In this document: one piece after another, positions 22,357 to 34,065 of the stretch
How positions within the stretch are numbered: the stretch's first letter is position 1
Layout: every line of letters begins with the position of its first letter
Source: Gambelia wislizenii
Lineage: Eukaryota > Chordata > Lepidosauria > Squamata > Crotaphytidae
DNA length: 64,000 bases
NCBI GenBank assembly: GCA_030847615.1
Contig: JAUMIR010000003.1
Span: 337,037,756 to 337,101,755 of the forward strand
Direction: 5' to 3'
Program-made: the position numbers and the translations under genes
The notes under the pieces: generated by a model
The model's input: only the letters and a program-made list of their open reading frames with translations
Told to the model about the DNA's origin: nothing
Databases searched by the model: none

Positions 22357-23340
22357 TTCCAATCTTTCACAGATGAAACTTGGGATACATGTTGTCAAAC
22401 AACATCAGAGTGTGGTCAAGAGAGCAAAAGTTATTAATGAGAAAGAACATACAAGGAACAAAAGGCTGGGGCAGTTTGCTTTTGCCTAAATCTACTGAAT
22501 GGGGCAAGATTTGCCCCCCCCTTTTCTGCTGCTGAGTTAATTGAGGTCTTGTCGATACAGTCAAAATAATCTGAACAGGATGTGAACGTATGGCGATTCA
22601 TTCATATGGACACACACATAAATACGTGTCATTCAGAAGGTGGGCAGCCAAATCAACTGCGAAGTCCATGTGTCTGGTGCTTCGTATAGATTTTTTTTAA
22701 AGCTCTGTATGACATGCGAATGTGCAATCATTATAACATTCACATTCACACAGATATAAACAGGCAGCATGATCTGATTGGCTGGATGAGGATGGGGGTG
22801 GGGTTACCAAACAGGGAAAGTGCCTGCGGCCACCATTTTGAATTTTTGGCTAAGCAAGGGTCTGGTAAGTTGATAACATAGCGATCTTATGCTCTTTTTT
22901 TTTTTTTTTTTTGGTAAATCCAAACTATTGCTTATGAGCACCATGGGAAATTGTCTTTTTAAAAAAATAAATAAATCTGGCAGTGGCAGATTTAAAATTG
23001 TGAGTAAATCACTCCTGGCCACCATCTTGGCTAGGGGTCATGTGGAGTTTAGGGGGGCTCTTCTGACTGTGAAGATAGGTTGCACCTTTGTGAATGCCTG
23101 CTTTTTCAGATGTGTTCGTACCCCCCCCACCCCATAGATAAGACCAAAGTACATATTACTTTTGCATTTTGAACTCTGCTTGCACCAATAAAAGTAAGCT
23201 GAGGACAAAGGGGAAAAATGGTAGGAGAAGGGGAACAAACTAGGATATTTTAAAAGTAGCTAAAAAGGGGGCATGATAGGGGATTAATCAGGACTGCTAA
23301 ATTGGGACAGTTAGAATGTATGCATTTAGGAAGCAGGGTA
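22357..23340. mobile_element. CCTCCAAC-terminus MITE (copy 1), split by a hAT-like MITE
   Basis: Left piece 22357-22545 (CAATCTTTCACAGATGAAAC, GTTTGCTTTTGCCT, GAGTTAATTGAG), right piece 23145-23340 (CTTTTGCATTTTGAACTCTG, TGAGGACAAAGG, AAATTGGGACAGTTAGA). Same family at 34066, 40452, 50490 (reversed) and 26690 (reversed). Consensus ends appear to be CATACCCTCCAAC / GTTGGAGGGTATG. Confidence 0.75.
22546..23144 (-). mobile_element. hAT-like promoter-motif MITE, subfamily A (copy A1)
   Basis: Ends GTCTTGTCGATAC and ATAGATAAGAC are inverted. Contains CTGATTGGCTGG (reverse CCAAT box), GCGGCCACCATTTTGAAT and GCCACCATCTTGGCTAGG (reverse YY1-like). Inserted in the MITE at 22357-23340. Copies A2-A4 at 25972, 28208 and 33421. 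Confidence 0.82.
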
Positions 23341-24337
23341 TTGGGAATCATTTTGTAGTTGTTAAATGATTAGGAATAAGAAATGACTGCTGATCTACTT
23401 CAGGTCATCCAGAGATCTACCAATTGCTTCTGTTCTACATTGTCTTCACTACTGATCTATTGTTGTACCTGGAGAAGGGTGTAAAATAATCTAAAAATCT
23501 TAATGAACAGCTAGGTGCCCAATAGAAGATCTAATTTCTATAATGAGCACCAGCTTCTTTCTCCTTAGCAGTGGGAAGTGCTGAGGCAGAAATGATAAAC
23601 GGAGCTCTGGCAGCATTTGTGCAGTTTTCCATATGTGCATATTGCTCCTTAGGCCATGATCCAAAGGCTGCATCAGGACAGCTGGTTGCTTATTAATGTT
23701 GCTTAGAAGAATAAATAATACTTAATATACATATTTAGATCAGAGAGGGAACAGTAGGACCTTTAAGCCATACTTAAAGGTGGGGGGGGGTCCCTTGTGG
23801 CCCTTGGCTCTCCTGCACCACCTGAAATTTTGGGGGGTAAATTGGCTGACTCTTTTTGTTCAAAAATAGACTCCAAGGCCCCCTTGGGGGCCATAACTGC
23901 TATTTCAGCCCCACCTAAAAATTGTGGGAAGTAACTTCTGGTTGCTTACCATGTCATTTGTATCGGTACAATCCCCCCTCAGATTTGGAGAGCTGAAAAT
24001 GGTCCACCTCGATTTGAACCGTAGCAGAATTCACTTAAATTATCAGGAGAACCTCTGCCAAATCATTCTCTGGAGTGGAACCATTTTGCTATCCTCAGCT
24101 ATCACTTAAATCAGTGGTTGTCAATATGTAGGTTGCAAATGGCCCTCATTATTGATAAAAAGAAGCATAATTTCTTTTGAGGATGAAGTACTGGGGGAGC
24201 ACACACCTTGTTTTAAAGCAGTATTGTGCTCCTGCAAGCTTAGGTGGAGACATGGTTCTTTTTTTTAAACAACACGTGCTAGGCACATCTTGTTTTCAAA
24301 GGCAATCATATGGGAAGAATGCAGGTGTTTCCATTAG

Positions 24338-24371
<34 letters not shown>

Positions 24372-25971
24372 GGGAGTTTGTCCTCAGGACCTATGGAAAT
24401 TTTAATGGGTCAAATACTAGCATTCACACTGAACTTTCTTCAGTATATTTCCTAAGAATAAATTGTGAGAGATTTCTAAGTAAACATTCCTGTCATAATG
24501 CATGCAGTCATCTTTGAAGTGCCACAAAAAAACTTTGATGGTTTTAATGTATTTAAGGCTGGGCTATGTTCCTAATCAACAGCAAAACCTCATACCCTGA
24601 CCGTTTAAATTTAGCTGGTTGGTTCAGTTCAGTTTGGCATGAAGAATTCTCTCTAGGGGCCTTTGAGGAATCTATTTACAGTGTGTGAAGATTCAACACT
24701 ATGAAGATTAACACATTATCAGCAGATGGCACCACCACTTGGCTCTTCCTGATGTTATGCTTGTGCTCCTAAAGAGCTGTGTGTGAATATATCTATTTGC
24801 TCTAATTATCTTGGCTCGTTCTTCTGAGATGACGCTCAGGGTTTGTGGTGTTATGTTCCATATTTTCCAGAACTGGCTCCTGGAAGTGCTGGGCTGTGGG
24901 TGGCAATGACTGGCCTCTTTAGTATAAAGGGGAAGCACAAGCACATTTTGCAAGAGCTTGGAAGTTGTTGGTTACAAATGTAATTACTTGCAATTAATCC
25001 CTCCCTTTTTTTCAACTAGCTAAGGCATAAGCACTTTACATCACAATTGTAATATAATTAGAGATAAAGTTCATTGGCTGTAACTGCAGATCTCAGAAAC
25101 ATTACTTTGGGACTGCAACTGTCCAAATCCCCCAGGCAGCCAGGCTGGTGGGATATTCTGGGATTTATAGCCGCAAAAGTAACATTCTAAGGTTTGAACT
25201 ATCACAGATTGATGTACTTTTATACAGCTACTCTTTCTTTTTTTAACAGAGGCTGTATGGCCTCAGTATTTAGGTGTAGTTAGGTATATCCATGAAAGCT
25301 CATACAAAAATAAAAACCAGTTAATATTAAAGGTGCTGCCACATTCCCCCCTCCCCCTTCCTTCCTCCTTTTTATGCTGCAAGAAACTAACATGGCTACT
25401 TCTTTGAAAAGTATTTTGGTACATTATACTGCAGGCCAGTTGCTGCAGTATTCTGAATGTTTTTAAAAATTAACCCAAAGTAACAATCCTCATTGCTTTC
25501 AATAACAAGGTAGCAGAGTTACTTAAATATATATACTGTATATATGTACATATATACAACAGCAACTAACTGCTCAGGGAGAGGAGCTTAGAACAGTAAC
25601 TGTGATTACTTTTTTAAAATAACTTTCTGAGTGCTGCATTTTACTATATATATTGGCTATAGCTTTGGTTCAGAAGCTCAGTATATCCATGCAGCAGAGT
25701 AATGTAAAATGGACTCCACATTGCAAGCATCCATTACCCTACAAGTGAGAAATCAGCACATGGGGGTGGGTGGGCTGGTTAGATGGACCAATTTCAATTT
25801 CTAGAAAGTTTCTTTTTAATGTAGAGGAGCATCAAAAGTGGGATGCCATGGGTGTAGCCCAAAGGGGTCTTGTCCATTGTACTAGCAGAATGTTACTATC
25901 TGATTACATGGCACAGGCCAGCCAAGCTTCCATAGGGATGTCTTGAGTGAACCCCGACTTAATTTCTAACA
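23341..25971. other. Region with no gene; few recognisable features
   Basis: Holds a TG microsatellite (24341-24369), G-rich tract near 23782, and a 'GGGACTGCAACTGTCCAAAT ... TATTCTGGGATTTATAGCC' old repeat (25110-25180). No exon could be supported. Confidence 0.6.
24341..24369. repeat. (TG)n microsatellite
   Basis: About fourteen perfect TG units. Confidence 0.97.
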
Positions 25972-26489
25972 TCTTGTCTATACGGGGGGGGGGGGGTATA
26001 AACATGTCTGAAAAAGCAGGCATTTGCAAAAATGTGACCTGTCTTCACAGTCAAAAAAGCCCCCTAAACTCCACATGACCCCCTAGCCAAGATGGCGGCC
26101 ATGAGTGGTTTACTAACAATTTTAAATCTGCTGCTGCCAATTTAAAAAAAACACACAGTTTCCCATGGTACACACAAGCGATAGTTCATATTTACAAAAT
26201 AAGAAAGTAAAAAAAGTATATAAGATTGCCATTTTATCAACTTACTGGGCCCTCACTTAGCCGAAAATCCAACATGGCGGCCACGGACGCTTTCCCTGTT
26301 TGCTAGCCCCACTCCCCATGCTTCTCCAGCCAATCAGATTACACTGCCTGTTCATATCTCTGTGAATGCGAGTGTTCAAATGATTGCACATTTGCATGTC
26401 GTACGGAGCTTTTTAAAAAGATCTGGATGAAGCTCCAGATGCAACTCACATGGACTTTCTGGTGGATTTGGCTGCCCTCCTTCTGAGTA
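25972..26489 (+). mobile_element. hAT-like promoter-motif MITE, subfamily A (copy A2)
   Basis: Begins CTTGTCTATACGGGG, contains AGCCAAGATGGCGGCC (26085-26100), AACATGGCGGCCACG (26271-26285) and CCAGCCAATCAGATTA (26327-26342). The right terminus is missing; a hairpin (26491-26586) follows directly. Confidence 0.85.
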
Positions 26490-26490
26490 A

Positions 26491-26586
26491 CCCACCAGCT
26501 TTCTCTTCAGGTAAGTTCATTCCATTGTTGACAGAGAACTGAATGGGAGCAATGGAATGAACCTACCTGAAGAGTAAGCTGGTGGG
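26491..26586. repeat. 96-bp inverted repeat
   Basis: Arms CCCACCAGCTTTCTCTTCAG...(26491-26527) and its reverse complement (26550-26586), about 37 bp each with one or two mismatches and a 22-bp loop. Directly adjoins the truncated MITE A2. Confidence 0.9.
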
Positions 26587-26689
26587 CTAGAACACTGAAC
26601 ATGAGGACATTTTGCTAGAGAGCTCAGTGATAAAGTTATCAGTTGTGACAACGACAATTACTATTTTCTTTTTCCACATTTGACAACTT

Positions 26690-27590
26690 TATCCTGTCCT
26701 AGTCTGGCAGGAATGGCCCTACCTAGTTAATCATCTGCTTTCTCACTTTCTGAGCTGCTTTCAAATGTCCCTGTTTCTCTCTCCTCCACTTTCCCCCTTA
26801 ATTCTGGGTTACTTCTATCACTGCAAACTAAGTTCAAAGTGCAAAAGTAGTGTGCACCAATTAACTCAGCAGAGGAAGGAGTCTTGTCCTTCCCAAGCAG
26901 CTCAGGCAAAAGCAAACTGCTACATACACTGCTAGATTTGGAGGAAAACATCCTGTGTGACTCCAAATTGTTTCTTGAAATAAGCAAAAGGAAAAAAACA
27001 TACTTTGTAAATGAGGGGAAGAGGACAGCCCTCTCAGTTAAGAGGGGCTTTACTTGGGAAAGCCCCAAGAGTTCAGACAGTGAATTTGAGAGAAAGCTGT
27101 TGAAGGCATTTTGATTTTAGAATAATATATAATATTATATTTACTATTAATCATGCTATGCGCATGTATGCGCACATACAGAGTACAGGCCAACCCCTGT
27201 ATCTGCGGGGTTACGTTCCAAGACCCCCCCTGCCATAGATACCAGAAACCGTGGATAATAGGGAACCCTAGTATTTTCAATGAGACGAATGCCAGAAGTT
27301 CACATTGGAGGACCTAGAAATGCCTAGAGAGAACATTTAATTTTTTTTGATGTGGATAAGAGAAACCATGGATCTGTGAATACTATATTGTATTTCTTGA
27401 CATTGGCTCCCCCCTCCTCAGCTTTCTCAAACCCAGTACATAAATTCCAGGGTTTCTCTGCTTAAAATGGGAGCTTTCTGTGTTCTTCCTCATTAATGAC
27501 TTTTGCCTGGTCACACCCTTTTGATCACACTTTGCTGTTGCTTGGCCACATGTATCAGAGTTTTCATCTCTGAGATGTAGGAGGATACCC
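26690..27590 (-). mobile_element. CCTCCAAC MITE (reversed copy), split
   Basis: 26690-26935 (reverse of GTAGCAGTTTGCTTTTGCC, CAATTAACTCAGCAGAGG, TGAACTTAGTTTGCAG) and 27440-27590 (AATGACTTTTGCC, CACACTTTGCTGTTGCTTGG, GTTTTCATCTCTGAGATGT). The gap includes a Tigger-like element at 27186-27390. Confidence 0.6.
27186..27390. mobile_element. Tigger-like MITE with TA duplication
   Basis: Starts CAGGCCAACCCCTGTATCTG after TA; ends CTGTGAATACTATATTG before TA. Interior CATTGGAGGACCTAGAAATG shared with 15315-15523. Confidence 0.85.
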
Positions 27591-27600
27591 AACTCTTACG

Positions 27601-27617
27601 TGTGTGTGTGTGTGTGT
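27601..27617. repeat. (TG)n microsatellite
   Basis: Eight TG units after CTTACG. Confidence 0.9.
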
Positions 27618-28207
27618 TGCCATTTTGCCTACATTAACAACAGACTCCCAGACTGAACACCAGAAATAGAAAGTGTGGTTATGCTTTTTAAAAAATAACT
27701 CAGAGGCAAATTAATAGGGGGGGGAAAGGTCTAGGCACATTATTTTTACTGTCAGTCCTATTATTCATTGCTAGCAGTAGGTCCAATTCCAGTCATTAAC
27801 TCTACTGGGTACTCTGTACAGTTATGGTGACCCTATGACTACTCAGAGGTGGTTTTGCCAGTTCCTTCCTCTGCTGTTTACCAAGCCTTAAGGCATTTAT
27901 GAGGTGCTTTTCTATTTAAAACTGTTGGGAAATGTGAGAGATAGCAATGTATTTCAAAAGCAAGATAATTAGTATTCTCATGCAAGGTGAATAATAACCA
28001 GTCCCACACAATCACAACCCCATACACAAGGTCTTGCAGGAAATAAAGCAAAGTTAATCTTCTTTATACAAATGCTTGACATAGGTCTACTTACAAATTC
28101 TAAAGGTTTCATAACATTTCATGGTGAGAGACTGCAATTATATGATCTTCAAACATGGAAGGAAGAGAAAAAACTGTATACTACAAAATAGAATATGGAC
28201 AAATTCA

Positions 28208-28814
28208 GGGTGCGGCTATACAATCATAAAAAAATCTGTATGGGGGGCAAAAAATACGAACAGCCTGTCGTTTGTATGCATAGGAACCGACTATGCAATT
28301 TTTAACCCCCCTAAACTCCGTATGACTTCCTCTTCCCGAAGCTGGCTGGAGCGAGCAAGCCAAGCGGAAGTTTTAAATCTCCTGCCGCTTTTTTTTTTTT
28401 TAAAAAAGGTTCCTGGTTTGCGGACAGTCGGTTTTCTGTATTTACATTATAAAATAAAAATAAATAAACATATAAATTCACGGACTTACTGGATGCTCGC
28501 TAGCCGGGAAACCAACATGGCGGCCGCTCCCAATTCCCCTCTGTGCTAGCCCCGCCCCCTTTACTCGGCCAGCCAATCAGATTACCTTGCCTGTTCGTAT
28601 GTGTGCGAACGGACCGTACAGACCCGTCAGCCATCCGAACGGCGTACGGATTTCTCTTCGTGATCCGCTTTCCCTCCCAAATGCCGTGTGTGTGTATTTC
28701 AGGGTGGAAAACCGCCCCCCCTCTTTTGCATTTGTGTGCATCCGAACGGCTGTTTGTACCAAAGTGCGAACTTCCACATGCCGTACGTATTATTTAAATC
28801 GTGTAGACAGGACG
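28208..28814 (+). mobile_element. hAT-like promoter-motif MITE, subfamily A (copy A3, CpG-rich)
   Basis: Left GTGCGGCTATACAATC, right TCGTGTAGACAGGACG. Contains CAACATGGCGGCCGCTCC (28512-28529), GCCAGCCAATCAGATTACC (28568-28586) and a CpG-rich right half (AACGGCGTACGGATTTC). High CpG retention suggests a young copy or one spared from methylation. Confidence 0.85.
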
Positions 28815-29022
28815 TCAGACTGATACAGAAAGAGAGATAGAGCGTGGCTAAGATCAACAACAGGAAATGACATGAACACATGTGCTACTAGGGTTGGTTT
28901 TTATTGTGTAAAAATTTAACAGCTGCTTAACAAACAGAAATTTAGCAGGTGATCCCCCCCCCCCAAATAGAAATAAAGTAGCGGGAACTGTCACTTGTTG
29001 ATTTCTGCCTCCTGTATAGTGT

Positions 29023-29543
29023 TTAGCAAAGGCATATAGCGCATTTGGAAGACTTTACAAGAGTCTGGAGTAATAAACACCTGAGGCAAAGCACAAAAAT
29101 CAGTGTGTATAGAGCCATTGTACTGTCTATTCTCCTTTATGGGTCTGAAACATGGGTCACCTATCGCCACCACCTACGACTCCTCGAACGCTTCCATCAG
29201 CTCTCCTTACGCACAATCCTAAATATACACTGGACTGACTATGTGACGAATGTTGCTGTCCTCGAGTAAGCAGGGATCACCAGCATTGAGGCCATGATAT
29301 TGAGAACGCAGCTGCGCTGGGCAGGACACGTTTCTAGGATGGAGGACCATCGCCTCCCAAAAATACTACTCTACGGTGAACTTGCCACGGGTCAGCGTAA
29401 GAGGGGCGCTCCAAAAAAGCGATACAAAGACTCCCTGAAACAACATCTCAGGCTCGGCCAAATTGATCACCAACAGTGGTCCGCCCTGGTCTCACATCGG
29501 GAGGCATGGAGTCGCACTATCCACAATGCTGCAGCCTTATTTG
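29023..29543 (+). mobile_element. Vingi-like LINE fragment, forward arm of inverted pair
   Basis: Matches 44216-44738 of the full-length element: TTAGCAAAGGCATATAG through GCAGCCTTATTTG. Translation reads YRAIVLSILLYGSETWVTYR, WAGHVSRMEDHRLPK, GAPKKRYKDSLKQHLRLG with one in-frame stop (GAG to TAA near 29268). It lacks the 3' end and joins a reversed fragment at 29544. Confidence 0.92.
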
Positions 29544-29545
29544 CA

Positions 29546-30250
29546 GTTCACCGTAGAGTAGTATTTTTGGGAGGCGATGGTCCTCCATCCTAGAAACGTG
29601 CCCTGCCCAGTGCAGCTGCGTTCTCAATATCATGGCCTCAATGCTGGTGATCCCTGCTTGCTCAAGGACAGCAACATTCGTCACATAGTCAGTCCAGTGT
29701 ATATTTAGGATTGTGCATAGACAGCGCTGATGAAAGTGTTCGAGGAGTCGTAGGTGGTGGCGATAGGTGACCTATGTTTCAGATCCATAAAGGAGGATAG
29801 TACAATGGCTCTATACACACTGATTTTTGTGCTTTGCCTCAGGTGTTTATTGTTGCAGACTCTTTTGTGAAGTCTTCCAAATGCACTATATGCCTTTGCT
29901 AATCTGTGATCGATCTCTTTGGCAATCTTGGCATCTGAGGAGATGATGCTTCCCAGGTAGGTGAACTGCTGAATGGACTTAAGCACAGATTTGCCGACAG
30001 ATTTGCTGACATGTGGGGATGGTGGTGTTCATCCTGTGGTGCAGGCTGGTAAAGAACTTCTGTTTTCTTCAGGTTGACTTCTAGCCCAAACAGCTCTGCA
30101 GCTGTTTCAAAGCAGGACGTTAGGCGCTGCAGAGCTGCTTCTGTGTGGGCAACAAGGACAGCATCATCAGCGAAGAGCAGCTCATGCACTAGATGGGTTA
30201 GAGTCTTAGTGTGAGTCCTCAGACGGCTTAAGTTAAACAAGCTACCATCC
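29546..30250 (-). mobile_element. Vingi-like LINE fragment, reverse arm of inverted pair
   Basis: Reverse strand reads DGSLFNLSRLRTHTKTLTHL, LLFADDAVLVAHTEAALQRL, VNLKKTEVLYQPAPQDEHHH, then LGSIISSDAKIAKEIDHRLA and on to DHRLPKILLYGEL. It shows the normal F-A-D-D RT box, unlike the full-length copy. Contains a small internal duplication (CAGATTTGC-CGA repeated near 29990). Its last 357 bp are the mirror of 29023-29381. Confidence 0.92.
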
Positions 30251-31530
30251 ATGTAATAAAATCTGATACATGAATGTTAACTCAGGCTGGCAGATTTACA
30301 GTCAAATGGTGAGGATTTTAAACAGTAAAGTCACAGGAAAATGAAAAGCAAAAAACACAGACTGGGATAATGATGAGAACAGTGACCATGAAGGAAACGA
30401 GTTGAATGGTAATGCAGACACCCTTGCCTGGATGAGCTGATTAACAGAAAGACAATTTTCTCTGTGAATTAAGAGATCTGACTTATATCTCTTGTGACTA
30501 AAATAGGGATAAAGGCTTTTTATCACACCACACTATATAGCTCATCAATGCAAAAATGTCTGTGATACTGCCCAGCTGGTATTTTATTAATAATCACTGT
30601 TAATGTAATTATCACTGTTCCCTCTGACCTCACTGAAGCTGTAAGAGGAAAGCAGCCAAGTCTTCACATTGAGCTAGTCATCACAGGAAGAATGTCTGAA
30701 CACTGGGAAAGTACTTGATTTTAATAGCATCTTCCTCTTCATTAATAACAAGGATGTGGTAGTGGGCAGATTCTCTGCAGTGCTGGTTATCTTCCCCCCT
30801 CCCCTTTTCCTTTGCAGTTCATAAGCTTTCTCATATCCATCTGGTTCAGGCTTCAACCTCCCACTGCTATGCTCATGTTAGCAGGACTGACCCTACCATT
30901 AGGCCAGAAGTGAGAATTGTGTGGCCCTCCAGATGTTGTTGGACTGCAACATCCAGCATTCCTCACCATTGGCTAGGCTACCAAGTCCTTTGGGAGCTGC
31001 CATATCTGGCCTGACTCACTTCTGTAACTTTAACAGCATCTTAATATGTAGAAACCAGCAGGTAATGCTTCGCTACACACTGGAAAAAACTTCAAACCTA
31101 ATCATTGCCTCCTGGCCCAAGGAATTCCCCCCCACCCAAGGTGCTGAACTTTAGGGTTAGGGTTCAGCATTTAATATAGCTCCTTTAAAGTTCTGAGTAA
31201 AACCAAGAGCAGATTCACTTTTCCACATGCTTCATGCTTCCATGGAAGTTCCTCACCAGCACTGCTGTGGCACAAGGTCATAGCACTGTCCCATGGAAAA
31301 AATTAGTGAGTGAAGTGTGCCAATTCCAAAGGAAGTACACAATGTGGAAGCAGTCTTTCATGCCTTGGCTATTCACTTTTGTATTGTAGAGAATCAGTGG
31401 ATGGAATTTATGTCCCCCTTGGCTGTTCTGTTCCATTCAAAATCTGGCTCACGTTAGAAAGGTACAGAAGAATAGATTAGAAATGTTTTTCTGTACAAAT
31501 TATTTGGACAACCTGTCCAATTAATCAATG
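30251..31530. other. Region with no gene
   Basis: Only a 'TGTTGTTGGACTGCAACATC ... CACCATTGGCTAGGCTACC' old repeat at 30905-31000 is identifiable. 30251-30900 and 31010-31530 show nothing I can support. Confidence 0.6.
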
Positions 31531-31539
31531 GGGAACAGA

Positions 31540-31740
31540 GTTGCTGGGTCTGGAAGCCAAGCCCTATCTGGAATGGCTTAGGGAACTGGATGTGTTTAGC
31601 TTGGAGAAGAGGAGTTTGGGAGATGACATGACAGCCATCTTTAAACATCTGAAGGGATATAATGTAGAAGATGGAGCATGCTTGTTTTCTTCTGTTCCAG
31701 AGTCTAGGACATTAACCAATGGATTCACATTATGAGAAAA
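31540..31740 (+). mobile_element. CR1 ORF2 C-terminal fragment
   Basis: LGLEAKPYLEWLRELDVFSL, EKRSLGDDMTAIFKHLKGYN, VEDGACLFSSVPESRTLTNG, the CR1 C-terminal signature. No 3' UTR attached. Confidence 0.88.
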
Positions 31741-31834
31741 AAAGATTCTGTTGAAACATTATGTCAGAGTGTCCTTTTTGTGTTCAGGCCTCTATTCTAT
31801 GGTAAAGCTTGCTTAGCTGCTCTGTAGCTATCTA

Positions 31835-32048
31835 CAGTTGTCCCTTCATATTCACTGGGGTTTGATTCCAGGACCCCCGTGGATACCAAAATCCGTGAAG
31901 ACTCAAGTCCCATTATATGCAATGGCATAGCAAAATGGTGTCCCTTATCTAAGATGGCAAAATCAAGGTTTGCTTTTGGGATTATTGTTTTTTTAAGAAT
32001 ATTTTCAAGCTGTGAATACTTAAATCTGTGGATACGGAGGGACAACTG
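31835..32048. mobile_element. Tigger/MER2-like MITE, complete
   Basis: CAGTTGTCCCTTCATATTC at the left, GGATACGGAGGGACAACTG at the right, TA duplicated at 31833-31834 and 32049-32050. The 214-bp interior TATATGCAATGGCATAGCAA and AAGATGGCAAAATCAAGG recurs at 49318 and 51842. Confidence 0.95.
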
Positions 32049-32336
32049 TATATTGAAATAATTCTGGTGTGTGCTGGGAGGGGGATTAGGTGCTGGAGGA
32101 TATTTGATGGGAACCAAGGTCACTTGGCTACATGGTATGGCTTGGTGTACGTGGGAAAGAATGTGAACCTTTGTGAGGAGGGAGTGAAGTGTGGGCAGTT
32201 CTTAGAAGTGAAACCTATGCTGTATGGTCAGATCTGGCAATAACTCTACTACTGTGCTGAAATTGATTTTCAATAAAACTTTCTTGGATTCACCCTGAAG
32301 CCTCTTTATTGAGTTAGGTTAAGACAGGGCATTATT

Positions 32337-32540
32337 CATTAGGAAGAACATCCTGGTGGTAAAAGTTCTTTGACAGTAGAATAGACTGAGAGGATGGTGG
32401 ACTCTCTTTCATTGGAGGACTTTAAAAGGTGGTTGGATGGACATATTTCAGAAGTGCTTTAGCTGTCTATCTCTGGATGGCAGGAGGGGTGGACTAGATG
32501 GCCCTTGCAATCCCTTCCAACCCCATAGTTGTATTTTAAA
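32337..32540 (+). mobile_element. CR1 3' end fragment
   Basis: GGAAGAACATCCTGGTGGTA, GGACTTTAAAAGGTGGTTGG, GGATGGCAGGAGGGGTGGAC, AGATGGCCCTTGCAATCCC, TTCCAACCCCATAGTTGT. 5' truncated. Confidence 0.88.
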
Positions 32541-33140
32541 GAGAAATTCAACTGGTGTAATGTCCCCTACCCATACTTCCATGCTGGGTGAAGGGGAAAT
32601 GGACCCTGTTGCATTTCTGCATAGCATGCAGATATTTAGGAAACAGCAGCTCAGTCAGACAGAAACAATAATGTTTTTCTTCCGCCCTATAGATTTTCTT
32701 CTTCCTATTGGTATTGTAGTTTCTACAACTTGCCCCCTTCCCTCTGATTGTCATGACAATTCAAGACATTTTACTGTGTAAAGGAGGAAAACTCAGAGTT
32801 CTGAGTGAGTGAAGGTTTGTACAGAGCATCTACTCAGCATACTTGTCAGTTACCCCTCAATTAGACTGTCATTTTACCTAGACACTGCTTAGACCACCTA
32901 AATTGTTTTGAATTATTTACAGATGAGTGGTTCAGAACTTGAAGTGATACATTTCAATTTCAGGGCTAGCTTTATTTTAAACAACAACTGCAGAAACTAA
33001 TTCTCACAAAGCTGCCTACTTGATGTCTTTGTTCCTTACGCCCTTGATGTTGGGATGGGTTGTAACATTTTGCCAATCTGTGGTTCATCTAATTTTCAGT
33101 GTCTTGTAGCACTGAACTGAATGATGATGTTGGAACTGGG
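32541..33140. other. Region with no recognised feature
   Basis: No exon, repeat or regulatory element that I can support. Confidence 0.5.
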
Positions 33141-33142
33141 TA

Positions 33143-33415
33143 CAAGTCCCCCCTCCCCCCGTTTACGCAAGATTGTTACCCATGGTTTCACTTACCTGCA
33201 GGGGGGGGGAAGTCTCTTTAGGCAATTGGGCGGACCATAGAGTTTTGCTGGTAGTGGTCTCTCTAGATATTTGGAGGTTCTCCAGCACAACTCTATGGTC
33301 AATTTCCAGCAGAGGTTGATCATTGAGTTGTGCCAGATGCCAAGGTATTTATAGTGGGTTGCTATTATACGTGGTTTAATTGTTGGCCTCAGCCAACAGT
33401 TCCACCTCCTCATTT
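33143..33415. mobile_element. Diverged Tigger-like palindromic MITE
   Basis: ACAAGTCCCCCCTCCCCCCG, GTTTCACTTACCTGCAGG, GGACCATAGAGTTTTGCTGG, GGAGGTTCTCCAGCACAAC match the 21890-22352 element. The right end is eroded. Confidence 0.6.
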
Positions 33416-33420
33416 AGTCT

Positions 33421-34008
33421 GATGTCCAATCTATACGAGGGGGAGAAATACGAACACGTCCAAAAAAGCAGGCATTTGCAACAATGTGATCTGTCATCAT
33501 GGTCAAAAGAGCCCCCCTAAACTCCACATGAACCCAGCCAAGATGGCAGCCACGAGTGATTTACTCATGATTTTAAATCTGCCTCCACCAATTTTTTTTT
33601 AAAGTTTCCCATGGTGCGCACATAGAATATTTTGTATTTTTTTAAAAAAAGAGTATAAGATTGATGTTTGATCAAATTACCGGATCTTTGCTTAGTCAAA
33701 AATCCAACATGGAGGCAGCAGGACTTTCCCTATTTGCTAGCCCTGCCCCCATGCTCATCCAGCCAATCAGATTGCACTACCTGTTCGTATCTGCATGAAT
33801 GCAAGTCTCCAAACAATCGCACATTCACATGTTTTATAGAGCTTTTTAGAAAATCTGGACAAAGCCACGGACGCTACGCACTTGGACTTTGTGGTGGATT
33901 TGGCTGTCCGCCTTCCTAATGATACATGTTTGTGTGAATGTTCGTATGAATGGATCACCTTCTGTTCGCATCCTGTTCGTATTATTTTTACTGTTTAGAC
34001 AGGCCCTG
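33421..34008 (+). mobile_element. hAT-like promoter-motif MITE, subfamily A (copy A4)
   Basis: Left GATGTCCAATCTATACG, right CTGTTTAGACAGGCCCTG, a hAT-type terminus. Contains AGCCAAGATGGCAGCCACG (33537-33555), AACATGGAGGCAGCAGG and CAGCCAATCAGATTGCAC. Full-length within the subfamily. Confidence 0.85.
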
Positions 34009-34065
34009 ACTGTAAGCTAAGATGTGGGTTTCAGTCTGAGGACTGTTTGACAGAACTCATGGAAC

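Noticed and set aside
28577..28823. Overlapping open frames in the CpG-rich MITE
   Set aside because: They arise from the GC-rich, stop-poor MITE end and differ between copies.
29023..30250. Twin priming as cause of the inverted LINE pair
   Set aside because: Twin priming inverts the 5' part and gives divergent pieces with an intact 3' end; here the pieces converge and no 3' tail is present.
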